From an uncultured Lachnospiraceae bacterium (lineage in GTDB: Bacteria > Bacillota > Clostridia > Lachnospirales > Lachnospiraceae), in the NCBI GenBank assembly GCA_910589075.1, contig CAJUSK010000030.1:1-64000 (forward strand): a DNA stretch of 64,000 nucleotides, written 5' to 3'. Below, piece by piece: positions 45,342-53,665 of the stretch (positions are counted from its first letter, which is position 1; every line of letters begins with the position of its first letter). Both the position numbers and the translations under genes were made by a program. The notes beneath the pieces were generated by a model, which worked only from the letters and a program-made list of their open reading frames with translations, ran no database searches and was not told the origin of the DNA.

Positions 45342-47150
45342 ATGAGAAAAGGAAATTTTTATCCAAAAGGTGTTACGGCAATCGACCAGGCGTTTCAATT
45401 TGTATTTCAGACAGAAGGACCTGCACAGGATATTCAGATAAAAATTTACGCAGGGGAAAAGGAACTGATGTGCATTCCGGTGCCTGACAGCTGCAGACAC
45501 GGATGGCTGTACAGCATCATTGTAGAAGACATTCCCAAAACAGCCGACAGTTATTGTTATTATACAGGTACGACACAGATAACCGACCCCTATGCCAGAG
45601 GCGTATTGGGGATGAACACATATGGCAGGGAAAAGAAAGAGCTTCGCTATATACTTCCAAAAGATTCCTACGACTGGGAAGAGGACGTACCCCCGGGCCA
45701 TTCTTTTGAAAATACCATTATATATGGCCTTCATGTGCGCGGTTTTACAAAACATCCTTCCTCCGGTGTCAGAAAAAAAGGAACCTTCGCAGGGATTCAG
45801 GAAAAACTGCCCTATCTGAAAGAACTGGGAATTACGGCGGTGGAGTTGATGCCCGCCTGTGAATTTGATGAATTTGAGCATATAGAAGGTCAATATCTGA
45901 CAGAAGATACGAACAGAAATAAGATTAATTACTGGGGGTTTAAACCGGCATATTACTATGCGCCCAAAAGTGCCTATGCCTGCGGAAAGAATGCTGCTGC
46001 CGAAATGAAGGACATGATCAGGGCGCTGCACCAGGCAAACATTGAAATATTGATGCAATTCTATTTTCCTGAAGAATACAATATTGGTGAGATACCGGAC
46101 ATTCTTCATTTCTGGGTGGAAGAATACCATATCGATGGTTTCCATCTGACGGGGAAAAGGCTGCCTCCCGTACTGCTGGCTGCAGACCCCTTTCTGAAAG
46201 ATACCAAACTGATATTTGAACATATCACTGCGGATGAGATCCGACAGGAAACAGACCGGTCTGGCGGCGGGAACCTTGCCTTCTGGCAGGAGAGTTTCAG
46301 CATTGATATGCGTGGGGCGCTGAAAGGGGACGGAGGCTGTCTGAATCCCATGTTGTTCCATTTGCGCCACAACGAAGAAAAAGCAGGTGTTATCAATGCT
46401 ATCGCCGGATACAACGGTTTTACGCTGATGGATCTGGTTTCCTATGAGCGAAAGCATAATGAGCCAAACGGAGAGGATAACCGGGATGGCACAGACCACA
46501 ATTTTAGCTGGAACTGTGGCATAGAAGGAAAGACAAGGAAACGGACCGTGCAGTTGCTGCGGCACCGGCAGATACGGAATGCCCTGGCGCTTGTTTTTTT
46601 GTCCCAGGGAACACCCTATCTGCAAAGCGGCGATGAGTTTGGACAGACACAGGACGGCAATAACAATCCATACTGCCAGGACAATAAAGTGACATGGCTT
46701 GACTGGAAGCTGCTGCATACGCACAGGACACTCTTTGATTTTACCAGGGCGTTGATGGCGCTGCGGCGTGCCCATGGTGTGTTTCACAGGGAACAGCCCC
46801 TCAGGGGCATGGATTATATGGGGTATGGATGTCCGGATATCTCGTTTCACGGGGAAGAGGCGTGGCGTCCATCCTTTTCGTATCACAACAGGCATACAGG
46901 CGTGATGTATTGCGGAAAATATGCCAAAGATCAGGACGGCCTGGAAGACGCCTCCTTTTATGTGGCTTATAATATGCACTGGGAGCCTCATGAATTTGCC
47001 CTTCCCAAAATTTCCAGACATATGTGCTGGCAGCTCTGTATGGACACGGCATCGCCGGAAATGGTGCTGGGGACGGAAAAAGTCGAGGCGGGCAGCGTTA
47101 TTCTGGCCGGTGAACGTTCCATACGGGTTTATGTGGCGGTAAAAAAGTAA
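45342..47150 (+). CDS. GH13 debranching-enzyme-like protein, catalytic residues largely lost
   Basis: About 602 residues in the glycogen-debranching/pullulanase line of GH13: an N-terminal CBM48-like beta domain (1-130), then GLHVRGFTKHPSSG and YLKELGITAVELMP, strong landmarks of the barrel. The catalytic regions are eroded. Region I (normally DVVYNH) reads MQFYFPEE; region II (normally DGFRFD) reads DGFHLTG, so the nucleophile Asp is Thr; region IV (normally a His-Asp pair before GFTL) reads GYNGFTL. Only the general-acid Glu in KLIFEHI seems kept. It is probably a glucan-binding or regulatory pseudoenzyme. Start at ATG 45342 behind AAAGGAAG; ATG 45303 is the alternative. Confidence 0.75.
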   Translation: MRKGNFYPKGVTAIDQAFQFVFQTEGPAQDIQIKIYAGEKELMCIPVPDSCRHGWLYSIIVEDIPKTADSYCYYTGTTQITDPYARGVLGMNTYGREKKELRYILPKDSYDWEEDVPPGHSFENTIIYGLHVRGFTKHPSSGVRKKGTFAGIQEKLPYLKELGITAVELMPACEFDEFEHIEGQYLTEDTNRNKINYWGFKPAYYYAPKSAYACGKNAAAEMKDMIRALHQANIEILMQFYFPEEYNIGEIPDILHFWVEEYHIDGFHLTGKRLPPVLLAADPFLKDTKLIFEHITADEIRQETDRSGGGNLAFWQESFSIDMRGALKGDGGCLNPMLFHLRHNEEKAGVINAIAGYNGFTLMDLVSYERKHNEPNGEDNRDGTDHNFSWNCGIEGKTRKRTVQLLRHRQIRNALALVFLSQGTPYLQSGDEFGQTQDGNNNPYCQDNKVTWLDWKLLHTHRTLFDFTRALMALRRAHGVFHREQPLRGMDYMGYGCPDISFHGEEAWRPSFSYHNRHTGVMYCGKYAKDQDGLEDASFYVAYNMHWEPHEFALPKISRHMCWQLCMDTASPEMVLGTEKVEAGSVILAGERSIRVYVAVKK

Positions 47151-47168
47151 AAAAGGAAAGAAAATCAG

Positions 47169-47729
47169 ATGCATGCATGGAAACATTTTAAAACAATCAC
47201 ATTTCATAAATTTCTTGTTATGAAAGGCTGTTTTGCGGTGGGGTTGTACAGGCAGGGGCTGTTGCATGACCTTTCCAAATATACCCCCTCGGAATTTCTT
47301 GTGGGAGCCAAATATTATCAGGGGAACCGGAGCCCTAATAATGCGGAACGGGAAGAGATTGGCTATTCATCCGCATGGCTTCATCATAAAGGCAGAAACA
47401 GGCACCATTATGAATATTGGATTGACTACTGCGCCGATGAAGGAACAGATAAACATGGCATGAAACCGGCGCCCATGCCCGACCGCTATATTGTGGAAAT
47501 GTTTATGGACCGGGTTGCAGCTTCCAAAGTATATAACGGGAAAGACTATACGGATCAGGATGCCCTTGCCTACTATGAGAGAGGGGCGGGCAAAATGAGA
47601 GCGTATCTGCATCCGTATACAAGGAAACGGCTGGAAAGGCTGTTACATCTTTTGGCGGAGCATGGAGAAAAAAAGACCTTTGCCTATATCCGCAGGCGCA
47701 GACGCAGAGGCGGACAGATCAGCCTGTAG
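47169..47729 (+). CDS. DUF5662 family protein
   Basis: A 186-residue soluble protein resembling the DUF5662 family. It has LLHDLSKYTPSEF near 31-43 and LHHKGRNRHHYEYW near 71-84; the HD and clustered His pattern suggests an HD-like metal-binding fold, perhaps a hydrolase. No function is established. It follows the GH13 gene by 18 bases, with AAAAGGAAAG upstream, so they may share a transcript. The C-terminus is strongly basic (a run of Arg). Confidence 0.75.
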   Translation: MHAWKHFKTITFHKFLVMKGCFAVGLYRQGLLHDLSKYTPSEFLVGAKYYQGNRSPNNAEREEIGYSSAWLHHKGRNRHHYEYWIDYCADEGTDKHGMKPAPMPDRYIVEMFMDRVAASKVYNGKDYTDQDALAYYERGAGKMRAYLHPYTRKRLERLLHLLAEHGEKKTFAYIRRRRRRGGQISL

Positions 47730-47785
47730 TCACCAAAAGAAGAGAAAGGCATAGAATATTCATATAAAAAAGGAGTGGAAATGAT

Positions 47786-48253
47786 ATGAATATTCTATGC
47801 TGGCTTATTTTACTGTGCTGCTGTAACAATGGCGGCTCATGCGGAAGCTGCGACTGCGGGAACGGCGGTGGTTGTGGTTGCGGTGTAAACATCGGCTGTG
47901 GCTGCAATACCGGCAACGGTTGTGGCAGCAATCCCGGTTGCGGCTGTGGAAACGGTGGCAACTGCGGAATCAATATCGGCTGCGGCTGCGATTGTGACGA
48001 CAATAATTCCGGCTGTGGCTGCGGAAATGGCGGCAACTGCGGAATCAATATCGGCTGTGGCTGTGACTGCGACAATAATTGCGGCAACGGTTCGGGCTGT
48101 GGCTGTGGAAACGGTGGGAATAACTGCGGCATCAATATTGGCTGCGGCTGTGACTGCGACAATAATTGCGGCAACAGTTCGGGCTGTGGCTGTGAATCCA
48201 TGCCGCCCAGACCGCCGGTATTTCCGGGATCGCCCTGCGGCTGTAATGACTGA
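47786..48253 (+). CDS. Cys/Gly/Asn-rich repeat protein (chorion-like high-cysteine type)
   Basis: A 155-residue protein made almost wholly of Cys, Gly and Asn. After a short hydrophobic start (MNILCWLILLCCC) it repeats a unit with the core NCGINIGCGCDC, three full times plus a variant (VNIGCGCNTG), and ends in a Pro-rich tail (MPPRPPVFPGSPCGC). The coding strand is supported by AAGGAG upstream, the clean start, and the repeat structure being regular in this frame. Similar proteins in Clostridia are sometimes labelled chorion class high-cysteine proteins; the function is unknown. The N-terminal helix may be a membrane or export signal without a clear cleavage site. Metal binding or disulfide-linked coat material are both possible. 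Confidence 0.7.
   Translation: MNILCWLILLCCCNNGGSCGSCDCGNGGGCGCGVNIGCGCNTGNGCGSNPGCGCGNGGNCGINIGCGCDCDDNNSGCGCGNGGNCGINIGCGCDCDNNCGNGSGCGCGNGGNNCGINIGCGCDCDNNCGNSSGCGCESMPPRPPVFPGSPCGCND
47828..48196 (+). repeat. Tandem imperfect repeats encoding Gly/Cys/Asn units
   Basis: The coding sequence contains in-phase near-repeats of about 70-90 bases, each including the stretch coding for CGINIGCGCDC (near 47960, 48038 and 48126). They differ by short insertions of Asn/Gly codons, suggesting growth and loss of units by slippage or recombination. Confidence 0.75.
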
Positions 48254-48285
48254 CAGATAAAAAGAAAACTGACAAGAGATACCGG

Positions 48286-48310
48286 GAGCCGCAGGACTGC
48301 CTGCGGCTTT
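48286..48310 (+). terminator. Possible terminator hairpin after the Cys-rich gene
   Basis: AGCCGCAG at 48286 onward pairs with CTGCGGCT, with a six-base loop, followed by only TTTG. The stem is strong but the T run is weak, so termination is uncertain. Confidence 0.4.
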
Positions 48311-48363
48311 GCCGGCAGTAAGGGGCCATGGGGCCCGGTTCCATACATATAGAGTGGGGTAAT

Positions 48364-49569
48364 ATGTACAAAATAGATTATGGTATTAACCAGGAACGCA
48401 TCCAGAAGATGAATCGGAGCCTGATGATTCATTTGCTCAGAAAAGAGGGTGTCTGTGCCAGAACCCATCTTGCAAAACTGTCCGATCTTAAACAGGCAAC
48501 AGTGACAAATATCATCAATGATTTTCTGGATTGTGGACTGGTCAAAGAGGTTGGATATATTGCGGGAGACAAAGGCCGTCGGAGTATTGGCATTTCCATT
48601 AACAATGATGATTTTGGCGTTATGGGAATTCAGGTGGCGAGGAAAAATTATAAGATGGGGATATTTGACCTGTCGGGAAATCTGGTGGACATGCGGGCGG
48701 ATGATTTAAGCAGCCATATGTCTCCCAAAGAAATTTTTCAGATGGTGCTTGAAGAGGCCAAAGTACTGATGGACGGAGCCGGGAACCGGAAAGTGATTGC
48801 CATTGGAGTCGCCCTGCCCGGCCCTTACAATATAAAACGGGGCAGAATCGAGTTGATGACCGGGTTTCCGGGCTGGGATGATATTGCAATACGGGAAGAA
48901 CTGGAAAGCAGATTCCACATTCCGGTTTTCGCGGAACAGGATGCGAACGCAGGTGCGCTGGCTCAATACTGGTATGATGTGGAGAAGTTTGGCAATGGCG
49001 GAAAGGAAGTCATTGTATATATCTCAGCGGGACAGGGCATCGGGGCCGGCATTATATGCGGCGGGGAATTAATTAAAGGAAGTATCGGCATAGCAGGAGA
49101 GATTGGCCACACATCCATAAACTTCAAAGGACCCAAATGTTCCTGTGGCAATTACGGATGTCTGGAGAATTATTGCTCTTCCATTGCTTTTACGAAAGAA
49201 ATCAACAGAATCCTGGGGCAGGAGCGGGAATATACCTTTTCGGAAGCCGTCCGCATGGTACAGGCGGGCAATCCCATAGTGAAAGAAATTTTTTTGACAA
49301 GCTGTGACAATCTGGCAATCGGCGTTGTCAACCTGATCAACAGCTTTAATCCTTCGGTGATTATCATTGGAGATGAAATGTCCCACGTGATCCCGGAGGA
49401 AATGCTACAGCGGATCAAAGATGAGGTGAAACGCAAGATATTGCCGGAAATATACGAAAATATGAAAATTACCTTGAGCTTTGTCAAGGACTCCATGGTA
49501 CACGGGGCGGCAATCGCGGCAATTATGAACGTGTTTGACTGTCCGGATGCTTATTTTGGAATACAATAG
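48364..49569 (+). CDS. ROK-family transcriptional regulator (NagC/XylR type)
   Basis: A 401-residue regulator. Residues 10-75 form a winged helix-turn-helix (ARTHLAKLSDLKQATVTNII). The ROK part has GVALPGPYN and the zinc-binding CSCGNYGCLE near 255-264, with GEIGHTSI before it. Such proteins repress sugar genes and release DNA on binding a sugar or sugar phosphate. It sits directly upstream of the sugar regulon at 49938-63086, a likely target. Start chosen at ATG 48364; the in-frame ATG at 48328 lies in the hairpin region and lacks a ribosome binding site. Confidence 0.85.
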   Translation: MYKIDYGINQERIQKMNRSLMIHLLRKEGVCARTHLAKLSDLKQATVTNIINDFLDCGLVKEVGYIAGDKGRRSIGISINNDDFGVMGIQVARKNYKMGIFDLSGNLVDMRADDLSSHMSPKEIFQMVLEEAKVLMDGAGNRKVIAIGVALPGPYNIKRGRIELMTGFPGWDDIAIREELESRFHIPVFAEQDANAGALAQYWYDVEKFGNGGKEVIVYISAGQGIGAGIICGGELIKGSIGIAGEIGHTSINFKGPKCSCGNYGCLENYCSSIAFTKEINRILGQEREYTFSEAVRMVQAGNPIVKEIFLTSCDNLAIGVVNLINSFNPSVIIIGDEMSHVIPEEMLQRIKDEVKRKILPEIYENMKITLSFVKDSMVHGAAIAAIMNVFDCPDAYFGIQ

Positions 49570-49609
49570 AAAATAGTAAATAAATATAGTCTGTGAAATA
49601 AAATGACAG

Positions 49610-49649
49610 GACTGCACAATAAAAATAACAAATTGTGCAGTCTTTTTTT
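49610..49649 (+). terminator. Intrinsic terminator after the ROK gene
   Basis: GACTGCACAAT (49610-49620) pairs with ATTGTGCAGTC (49632-49642), an 11-bp stem with an 11-base loop, followed by seven T residues. Confidence 0.9.
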
Positions 49650-49699
49650 GTGCAATAAGACGAAACAGAGGGGAAAAACATAAAAAAACGTAAATACTA

Positions 49700-49728
49700 T
49701 TGACAAATAGACTCAATCGAATTAATAT
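49700..49728 (+). promoter_or_regulatory. Upstream sigma-A promoter of the sugar regulon
   Basis: TTGACA (49700-49705), 17 bases, TAATAT (49723-49728). The -10 region overlaps CGAATTAAT, which shares GAATTAAT with the palindrome at 61997-62012, a possible common operator half-site. Confidence 0.7.
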
Positions 49729-49838
49729 AAAAACACATTATTGATTAAATGAATTTAGCAAAAGAATGATTAAAACGGCTTTTAAAAGATAAATATGTAA
49801 TTTTATTTTTTGCAGGAAAGCAGATAACACTCCCTTTG

Positions 49839-49867
49839 TTGACACGCAGAAACCGCAATTATATAAT
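49839..49867 (+). promoter_or_regulatory. Consensus sigma-A promoter of the RpiR gene
   Basis: TTGACA (49839-49844), exactly 17 bases, then TATAAT (49862-49867): a perfect consensus promoter. Transcription would start near 49874, giving a leader of about 64 bases. A perfect promoter ahead of a sugar operon implies that repression sets its output. The rest of the 49570-49937 gap is AT-rich and holds only the terminator, the two promoters and the leader. Confidence 0.8.
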
Positions 49868-49937
49868 TTGGAAGGATTGCGGAATGCATGAAAAGTAGTG
49901 AAATTTTTTTACAAAAATATGAAGGGAAGGTTTGAAC

Positions 49938-50768
49938 ATGGAAAAACAGGTATTGACAAACATCAGGATGCAGATTGAAGGTATGTATCTGGCAGAGCGG
50001 AAAGTGGCGGAATTTATCCTGGCAAAACCACAGAGTGCCATTCGGCTGAATGTTACGGAATTGGCAGAGGCGAGTGGTGTCAGTGATGCCACAGTGATAC
50101 GGATGTGCAAACGACTGGGATATACCGGATTTTATCAGATGAAAATATGTCTGGCAGAAGAGCTGGGGCGTAATCAGATGACCGGTTATCAGGATTCCGC
50201 TACAAATCCCAAAACCGGGAAAGAGGTTATCCAGTGCCTGACCAGAGATCTGCTCAGAATCGCAGATTTGCTGGATGAAGAGAAGATGGAACGGTGTGTG
50301 GAACTGATCTGTTCCAGCAAACGGATTTTTGTTTCCGCAGTGGGAAATACCATTCCGGTGGCGATGGATTTTGCATTTCGGCTTTGCCGCCTGGGCATTA
50401 ATGCGACCTGTGAAACCATTGTCGAATATGGACTGGCAAGCATGGTACGGGGGGATGAAAACGATCTGCTGATTGCAGTATCCCATTCCGGCAGTTCGAA
50501 ACATGTGGTACAGGCTGTGGAAGTGGCAAACCAGAAATCCATGCAGACAGTGGCGGTGACCGGCTCCAGCAGCAGCCCGGTTGCCAGAAGAGTGCAGTTT
50601 TCGCTGCTAACAACAGTTGAAAATCCGCTGTTCGGGGAATATGGCGCAGCCAGCCACATTTATGAACAGGCAGTGTTGGACTCTATTTTATATTTTGTTT
50701 CCGTCAGACAGAAGGCGGAACCGGACAGAGAGAGCATTGAAGCGATTCTGGCCGAGTACAAAATATAG
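49938..50768 (+). CDS. MurR/RpiR-family transcriptional regulator
   Basis: A 276-residue regulator. Residues 1-80 are the RpiR-type helix-turn-helix (VTELAEASGVSDATVIRMCKR). Residues 110-270 are a SIS sugar-phosphate-binding domain (FVSAVGNTIPVAMDF, then VSHSGSSKHVVQAVEVA). It is expected to sense a sugar phosphate, most likely an intermediate of the pathway encoded downstream, and to control this operon. Start at ATG 49938 with GAAGGGAAGG 7 bases upstream; an in-frame TTG at 49932 is less likely. Confidence 0.88.
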   Translation: MEKQVLTNIRMQIEGMYLAERKVAEFILAKPQSAIRLNVTELAEASGVSDATVIRMCKRLGYTGFYQMKICLAEELGRNQMTGYQDSATNPKTGKEVIQCLTRDLLRIADLLDEEKMERCVELICSSKRIFVSAVGNTIPVAMDFAFRLCRLGINATCETIVEYGLASMVRGDENDLLIAVSHSGSSKHVVQAVEVANQKSMQTVAVTGSSSSPVARRVQFSLLTTVENPLFGEYGAASHIYEQAVLDSILYFVSVRQKAEPDRESIEAILAEYKI

Positions 50769-50798
50769 GTACAGAGCAAAAGAGGAAAGGTTAACGAT

Positions 50799-52124
50799 AT
50801 GGCATATACAGAACGCTATGAAACATACATGGATGAAATTACATCAGATATAGAAAGAATCCGGACATCCAAAGACAGAATTGTATTTGGATATACCAGC
50901 AATATGGATGTGCTGCTCACCTATGATGAAGCGGTGTTTCAGGAAATTCTGGACAAGTATCTGAAAACGGATCTGTATAGCAATCCGGATGATGTAATCG
51001 ACAGCATGGAAACCTTTGCGCGGCTGGTCACCTGTTATATGTCTCAGGGACTGGGCGGAGAAGTGGATATTGTAAATGAAGAAGTATGCAAGTATCTGAT
51101 TGAGCATTTTCAGACACAGTATAGCCTGGGCGGCACCTGTGCCCAGGGATCGGCAGCCCTGGGTACTGTGGGGATGCCTCTGCTGGTACATATTTCGGAT
51201 AAAAGTGAAGGCGTTTGTGAGCTGATGGGTTACCCTGGTATGGAATGCGTCAAAGACGGAAAGAAGGTTCCGATCAGAGAGATTGCAGAAGGGAATCCTG
51301 TATACCATATCATTTTTTCCTATACAAAAGGTGATACATTTCGGATTGGCGACAAAGTATACACAGTGCCGGTGTCAAACCGGATGATTCTGGATTTTGA
51401 TACTATCCACAAAGATATTGTTGTTACAGAAGATTTCAGGAAATATGTGGAAGCGCATGCGGGACATATTGTTTCGTATAATATATCCGGGTTTAATGCC
51501 ATTGTGGATACAGAGCTGGCCAAAAAGCGGATGGAAGAATTGGGCAGGCATTATGAAGCGGTGAAGGAAAAAAATCCGAACTGTCATATCTATTTTGAAA
51601 GTGCCCATTATCTGAGTCCTGCGGTGAAACATATTGTTTATAAGGAAATTTCCCGATATGTGAACGTGATGGGCATGAATGAGGAGGAACTGGTTGCGCA
51701 TACGCAGGAATGCGGCGCCACCCTGGACCATACCAGTCTGCCGGATGTTCTGAAAGGGATGGAACTGCTGATTGAGAAGTATCAGGTCAATGGCATTACT
51801 CTGCATACGAAAGATTACTCCATGTATTATGGGGATCCCCTGACAGGGGCGGATGTGGAAAAAGGGCTGACAATGGGGAATCTTCTGTCCGGCACCCGTG
51901 CGCGGGTGGGACACTACGGAACCCTGGAGGAGATTCGTGAAAGCCTGCAGTGCCCGCTGAGTAAAACCGGCCTTGCGTTTGCGCAGGAGCTGGAGGAGAT
52001 GGATCTGGTGCGCAGTGCGGTTCTGGTTCCTTCCAGATATCTGGAGAAGCCAGTATGTACCATTGGGCTGGGTGATACATTTGTGGCCGGTGTGCAGTTT
52101 GCATTTATCGGGCAGATGGGGTGA
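50799..52124 (+). CDS. ADP-dependent glucokinase/phosphofructokinase-family sugar kinase
   Basis: A 441-residue ribokinase-like kinase resembling the ADP-dependent glucokinase/phosphofructokinase family. The near-C-terminal TIGLGDTFVAGVQFAF has the GxGD motif with the catalytic Asp; the N-terminal VFGYTSNMDVLL and GGTCAQGSAALGTVG segments bind the sugar. It should phosphorylate a sugar or sugar phosphate; whether ADP or ATP is the donor is not visible. With an FGGY kinase next to it, the operon encodes two sugar kinases, so one may add the second phosphate needed by the aldolase. It lies 30 bases after the regulator gene. Confidence 0.78.
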   Translation: MAYTERYETYMDEITSDIERIRTSKDRIVFGYTSNMDVLLTYDEAVFQEILDKYLKTDLYSNPDDVIDSMETFARLVTCYMSQGLGGEVDIVNEEVCKYLIEHFQTQYSLGGTCAQGSAALGTVGMPLLVHISDKSEGVCELMGYPGMECVKDGKKVPIREIAEGNPVYHIIFSYTKGDTFRIGDKVYTVPVSNRMILDFDTIHKDIVVTEDFRKYVEAHAGHIVSYNISGFNAIVDTELAKKRMEELGRHYEAVKEKNPNCHIYFESAHYLSPAVKHIVYKEISRYVNVMGMNEEELVAHTQECGATLDHTSLPDVLKGMELLIEKYQVNGITLHTKDYSMYYGDPLTGADVEKGLTMGNLLSGTRARVGHYGTLEEIRESLQCPLSKTGLAFAQELEEMDLVRSAVLVPSRYLEKPVCTIGLGDTFVAGVQFAFIGQMG

Positions 52125-52129
52125 GATTT

Positions 52130-53665
52130 ATGGCATATACAATGGGAATTGATTTGGGGACATCCAGCCTCAAAACAGTTGTAATAGATGAAAACGGAAC
52201 TTTAAAGGCAGTTGCATCCAGAGGCTATCAGTTTCGGTCTCCCTGTAACAATTTTGCAGAACATGATCCCGAAGAGTGGTGGGAGGCATGTGTCCATACG
52301 GTAAAACAGGCGATACAGGAGGGCGGCATACGTCCGGAGGAGATCAAAGGCGTCAGCTTTTCCGGGCAGATGCACGGCATTGTCGTACTGGACCGGGAAT
52401 ACAAAAGTATCCGGCCGGCGATTCTGCACTGCGATGCAAGAAGCGGGAGACAGGTGGAGCAGATCAAAACGCTCTTTGGCATAGATGATATCAGACGGTT
52501 GATGATGAATCCTGTATATACCGGTTTTTTGCTGCCTTCCCTGTTGTGGATCAGAGACAATGAACCGGCAAATTTTGACAGGATCAGGCATGTATTTCTG
52601 CCAAAGGATTATCTGACTTATAAGTTAACCGGATTGGTTGCGACGGATTATTCCGATGCATCGGCCACACTGGCTTTTGATATGAGGAACATGTGCTGGT
52701 CGGAAGAGATTCTGAATAAAGTGCATATTCCGCTGGCATGGTTTCCCCGGTGTTTTGAGACGGGGGAAGTGATCGGAACGGTCACGGCAAAAGCTGCCGG
52801 AGAGACCGGGCTGGCTGTGGGCACGGCGATTGTTGCGGGCGGCGGCGATCAGGTGATGCAGGGAATCGGAAGCGGGATTATTGAAGTGGGACAGGCTTCT
52901 GTCAATATCGGAACCAGCGGCCAGGTGTCCTTTCAGAGCACACAGCCCCTGCTGAATCCGGAGCTGAATACCAATACCTTTATGGGGTATAAGAAAAACC
53001 GCTGGATCGTAATGGGCGCCATTATGAATGCAGGACTCTGCTATAAATGGTTTCACAGTTTGTTTCCCAAAGCAGATTATGAAGAAATGAACCGGCTCAT
53101 CAGCCAGGTGCAGCCAGGCAGCGGCGGTGTTATATTCCTGCCTTATCTGAACGGGGAGCGGACACCGCATCTGGATCCGGATTTGAGTGCTTCCTTTATT
53201 GGTATTAATTTAAGGACCGGAAAGACCGAACTGGCAAGGGCGGTTATGGAAGGTGTCAGCTATGCCATGTACCAGTGTATTGAACTGTGTGGCAGCCTGG
53301 GCCTTGTGGCGGATATGATGGTTGCGTCAGGGGGAGGAGCCAGAAGTATACCGTGGCTGCAGATGCAGGCGGATATTTATAACATTCCGCTCAAAGTGGC
53401 AGGGATAGAGGAGCAGGCAGGGCTGGGCGCCGCGATTGCGGCCGGCGTCGGCGCCGGGATTTATAAGGATATTCAGGAGGGGTGTAAGCGGGTTGTAAGG
53501 TATAAGGATCTGGAAGTGATTCCTGACCAGGCAGTGCATGCCGTGTATATGGAGTATTACGGACTGTTTAAAGAAGCATTTGCCAGTGGCCGGGAGACCT
53601 TGCACAGGCTCACTGTATTGGGACGGAAAAACCGGAAAGGAGAAGGAGAGAGTGACGGAGAATAA
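52130..53665 (+). CDS. FGGY-family carbohydrate kinase (xylulokinase-like)
   Basis: A 511-residue FGGY kinase. GIDLGTSSLKTVVID near the N-terminus is the phosphate-1 motif, FSGQMHGIVVLD the xylulokinase-type sugar-binding motif, WIRDNEP follows, and the C-terminal ASGGGARSIPWLQMQADI is the FGGY adenosine motif. It phosphorylates a ketose or polyol taken up by the adjacent ABC transporter. D-xylulose is one candidate, but no xylose isomerase is present, so another ketose is as likely. The end overlaps the next gene by 14 bases. Start at ATG 52130, five bases after the kinase gene upstream. Confidence 0.85.
   Translation: MAYTMGIDLGTSSLKTVVIDENGTLKAVASRGYQFRSPCNNFAEHDPEEWWEACVHTVKQAIQEGGIRPEEIKGVSFSGQMHGIVVLDREYKSIRPAILHCDARSGRQVEQIKTLFGIDDIRRLMMNPVYTGFLLPSLLWIRDNEPANFDRIRHVFLPKDYLTYKLTGLVATDYSDASATLAFDMRNMCWSEEILNKVHIPLAWFPRCFETGEVIGTVTAKAAGETGLAVGTAIVAGGGDQVMQGIGSGIIEVGQASVNIGTSGQVSFQSTQPLLNPELNTNTFMGYKKNRWIVMGAIMNAGLCYKWFHSLFPKADYEEMNRLISQVQPGSGGVIFLPYLNGERTPHLDPDLSASFIGINLRTGKTELARAVMEGVSYAMYQCIELCGSLGLVADMMVASGGGARSIPWLQMQADIYNIPLKVAGIEEQAGLGAAIAAGVGAGIYKDIQEGCKRVVRYKDLEVIPDQAVHAVYMEYYGLFKEAFASGRETLHRLTVLGRKNRKGEGESDGE

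Noticed and set aside
45321..47267. A 648-codon open frame on the minus strand
   Set aside because: It lies wholly opposite the GH13 gene, has no ribosome binding site, and its translation shows no domain; the plus-strand frame has clear GH13 landmarks.
47719..48468. A minus-strand frame coding for a Pro/Gln-rich repeat protein
   Set aside because: Its repeats are the mirror of the Cys/Gly/Asn repeats, and the plus strand has the better start and AAGGAG site.
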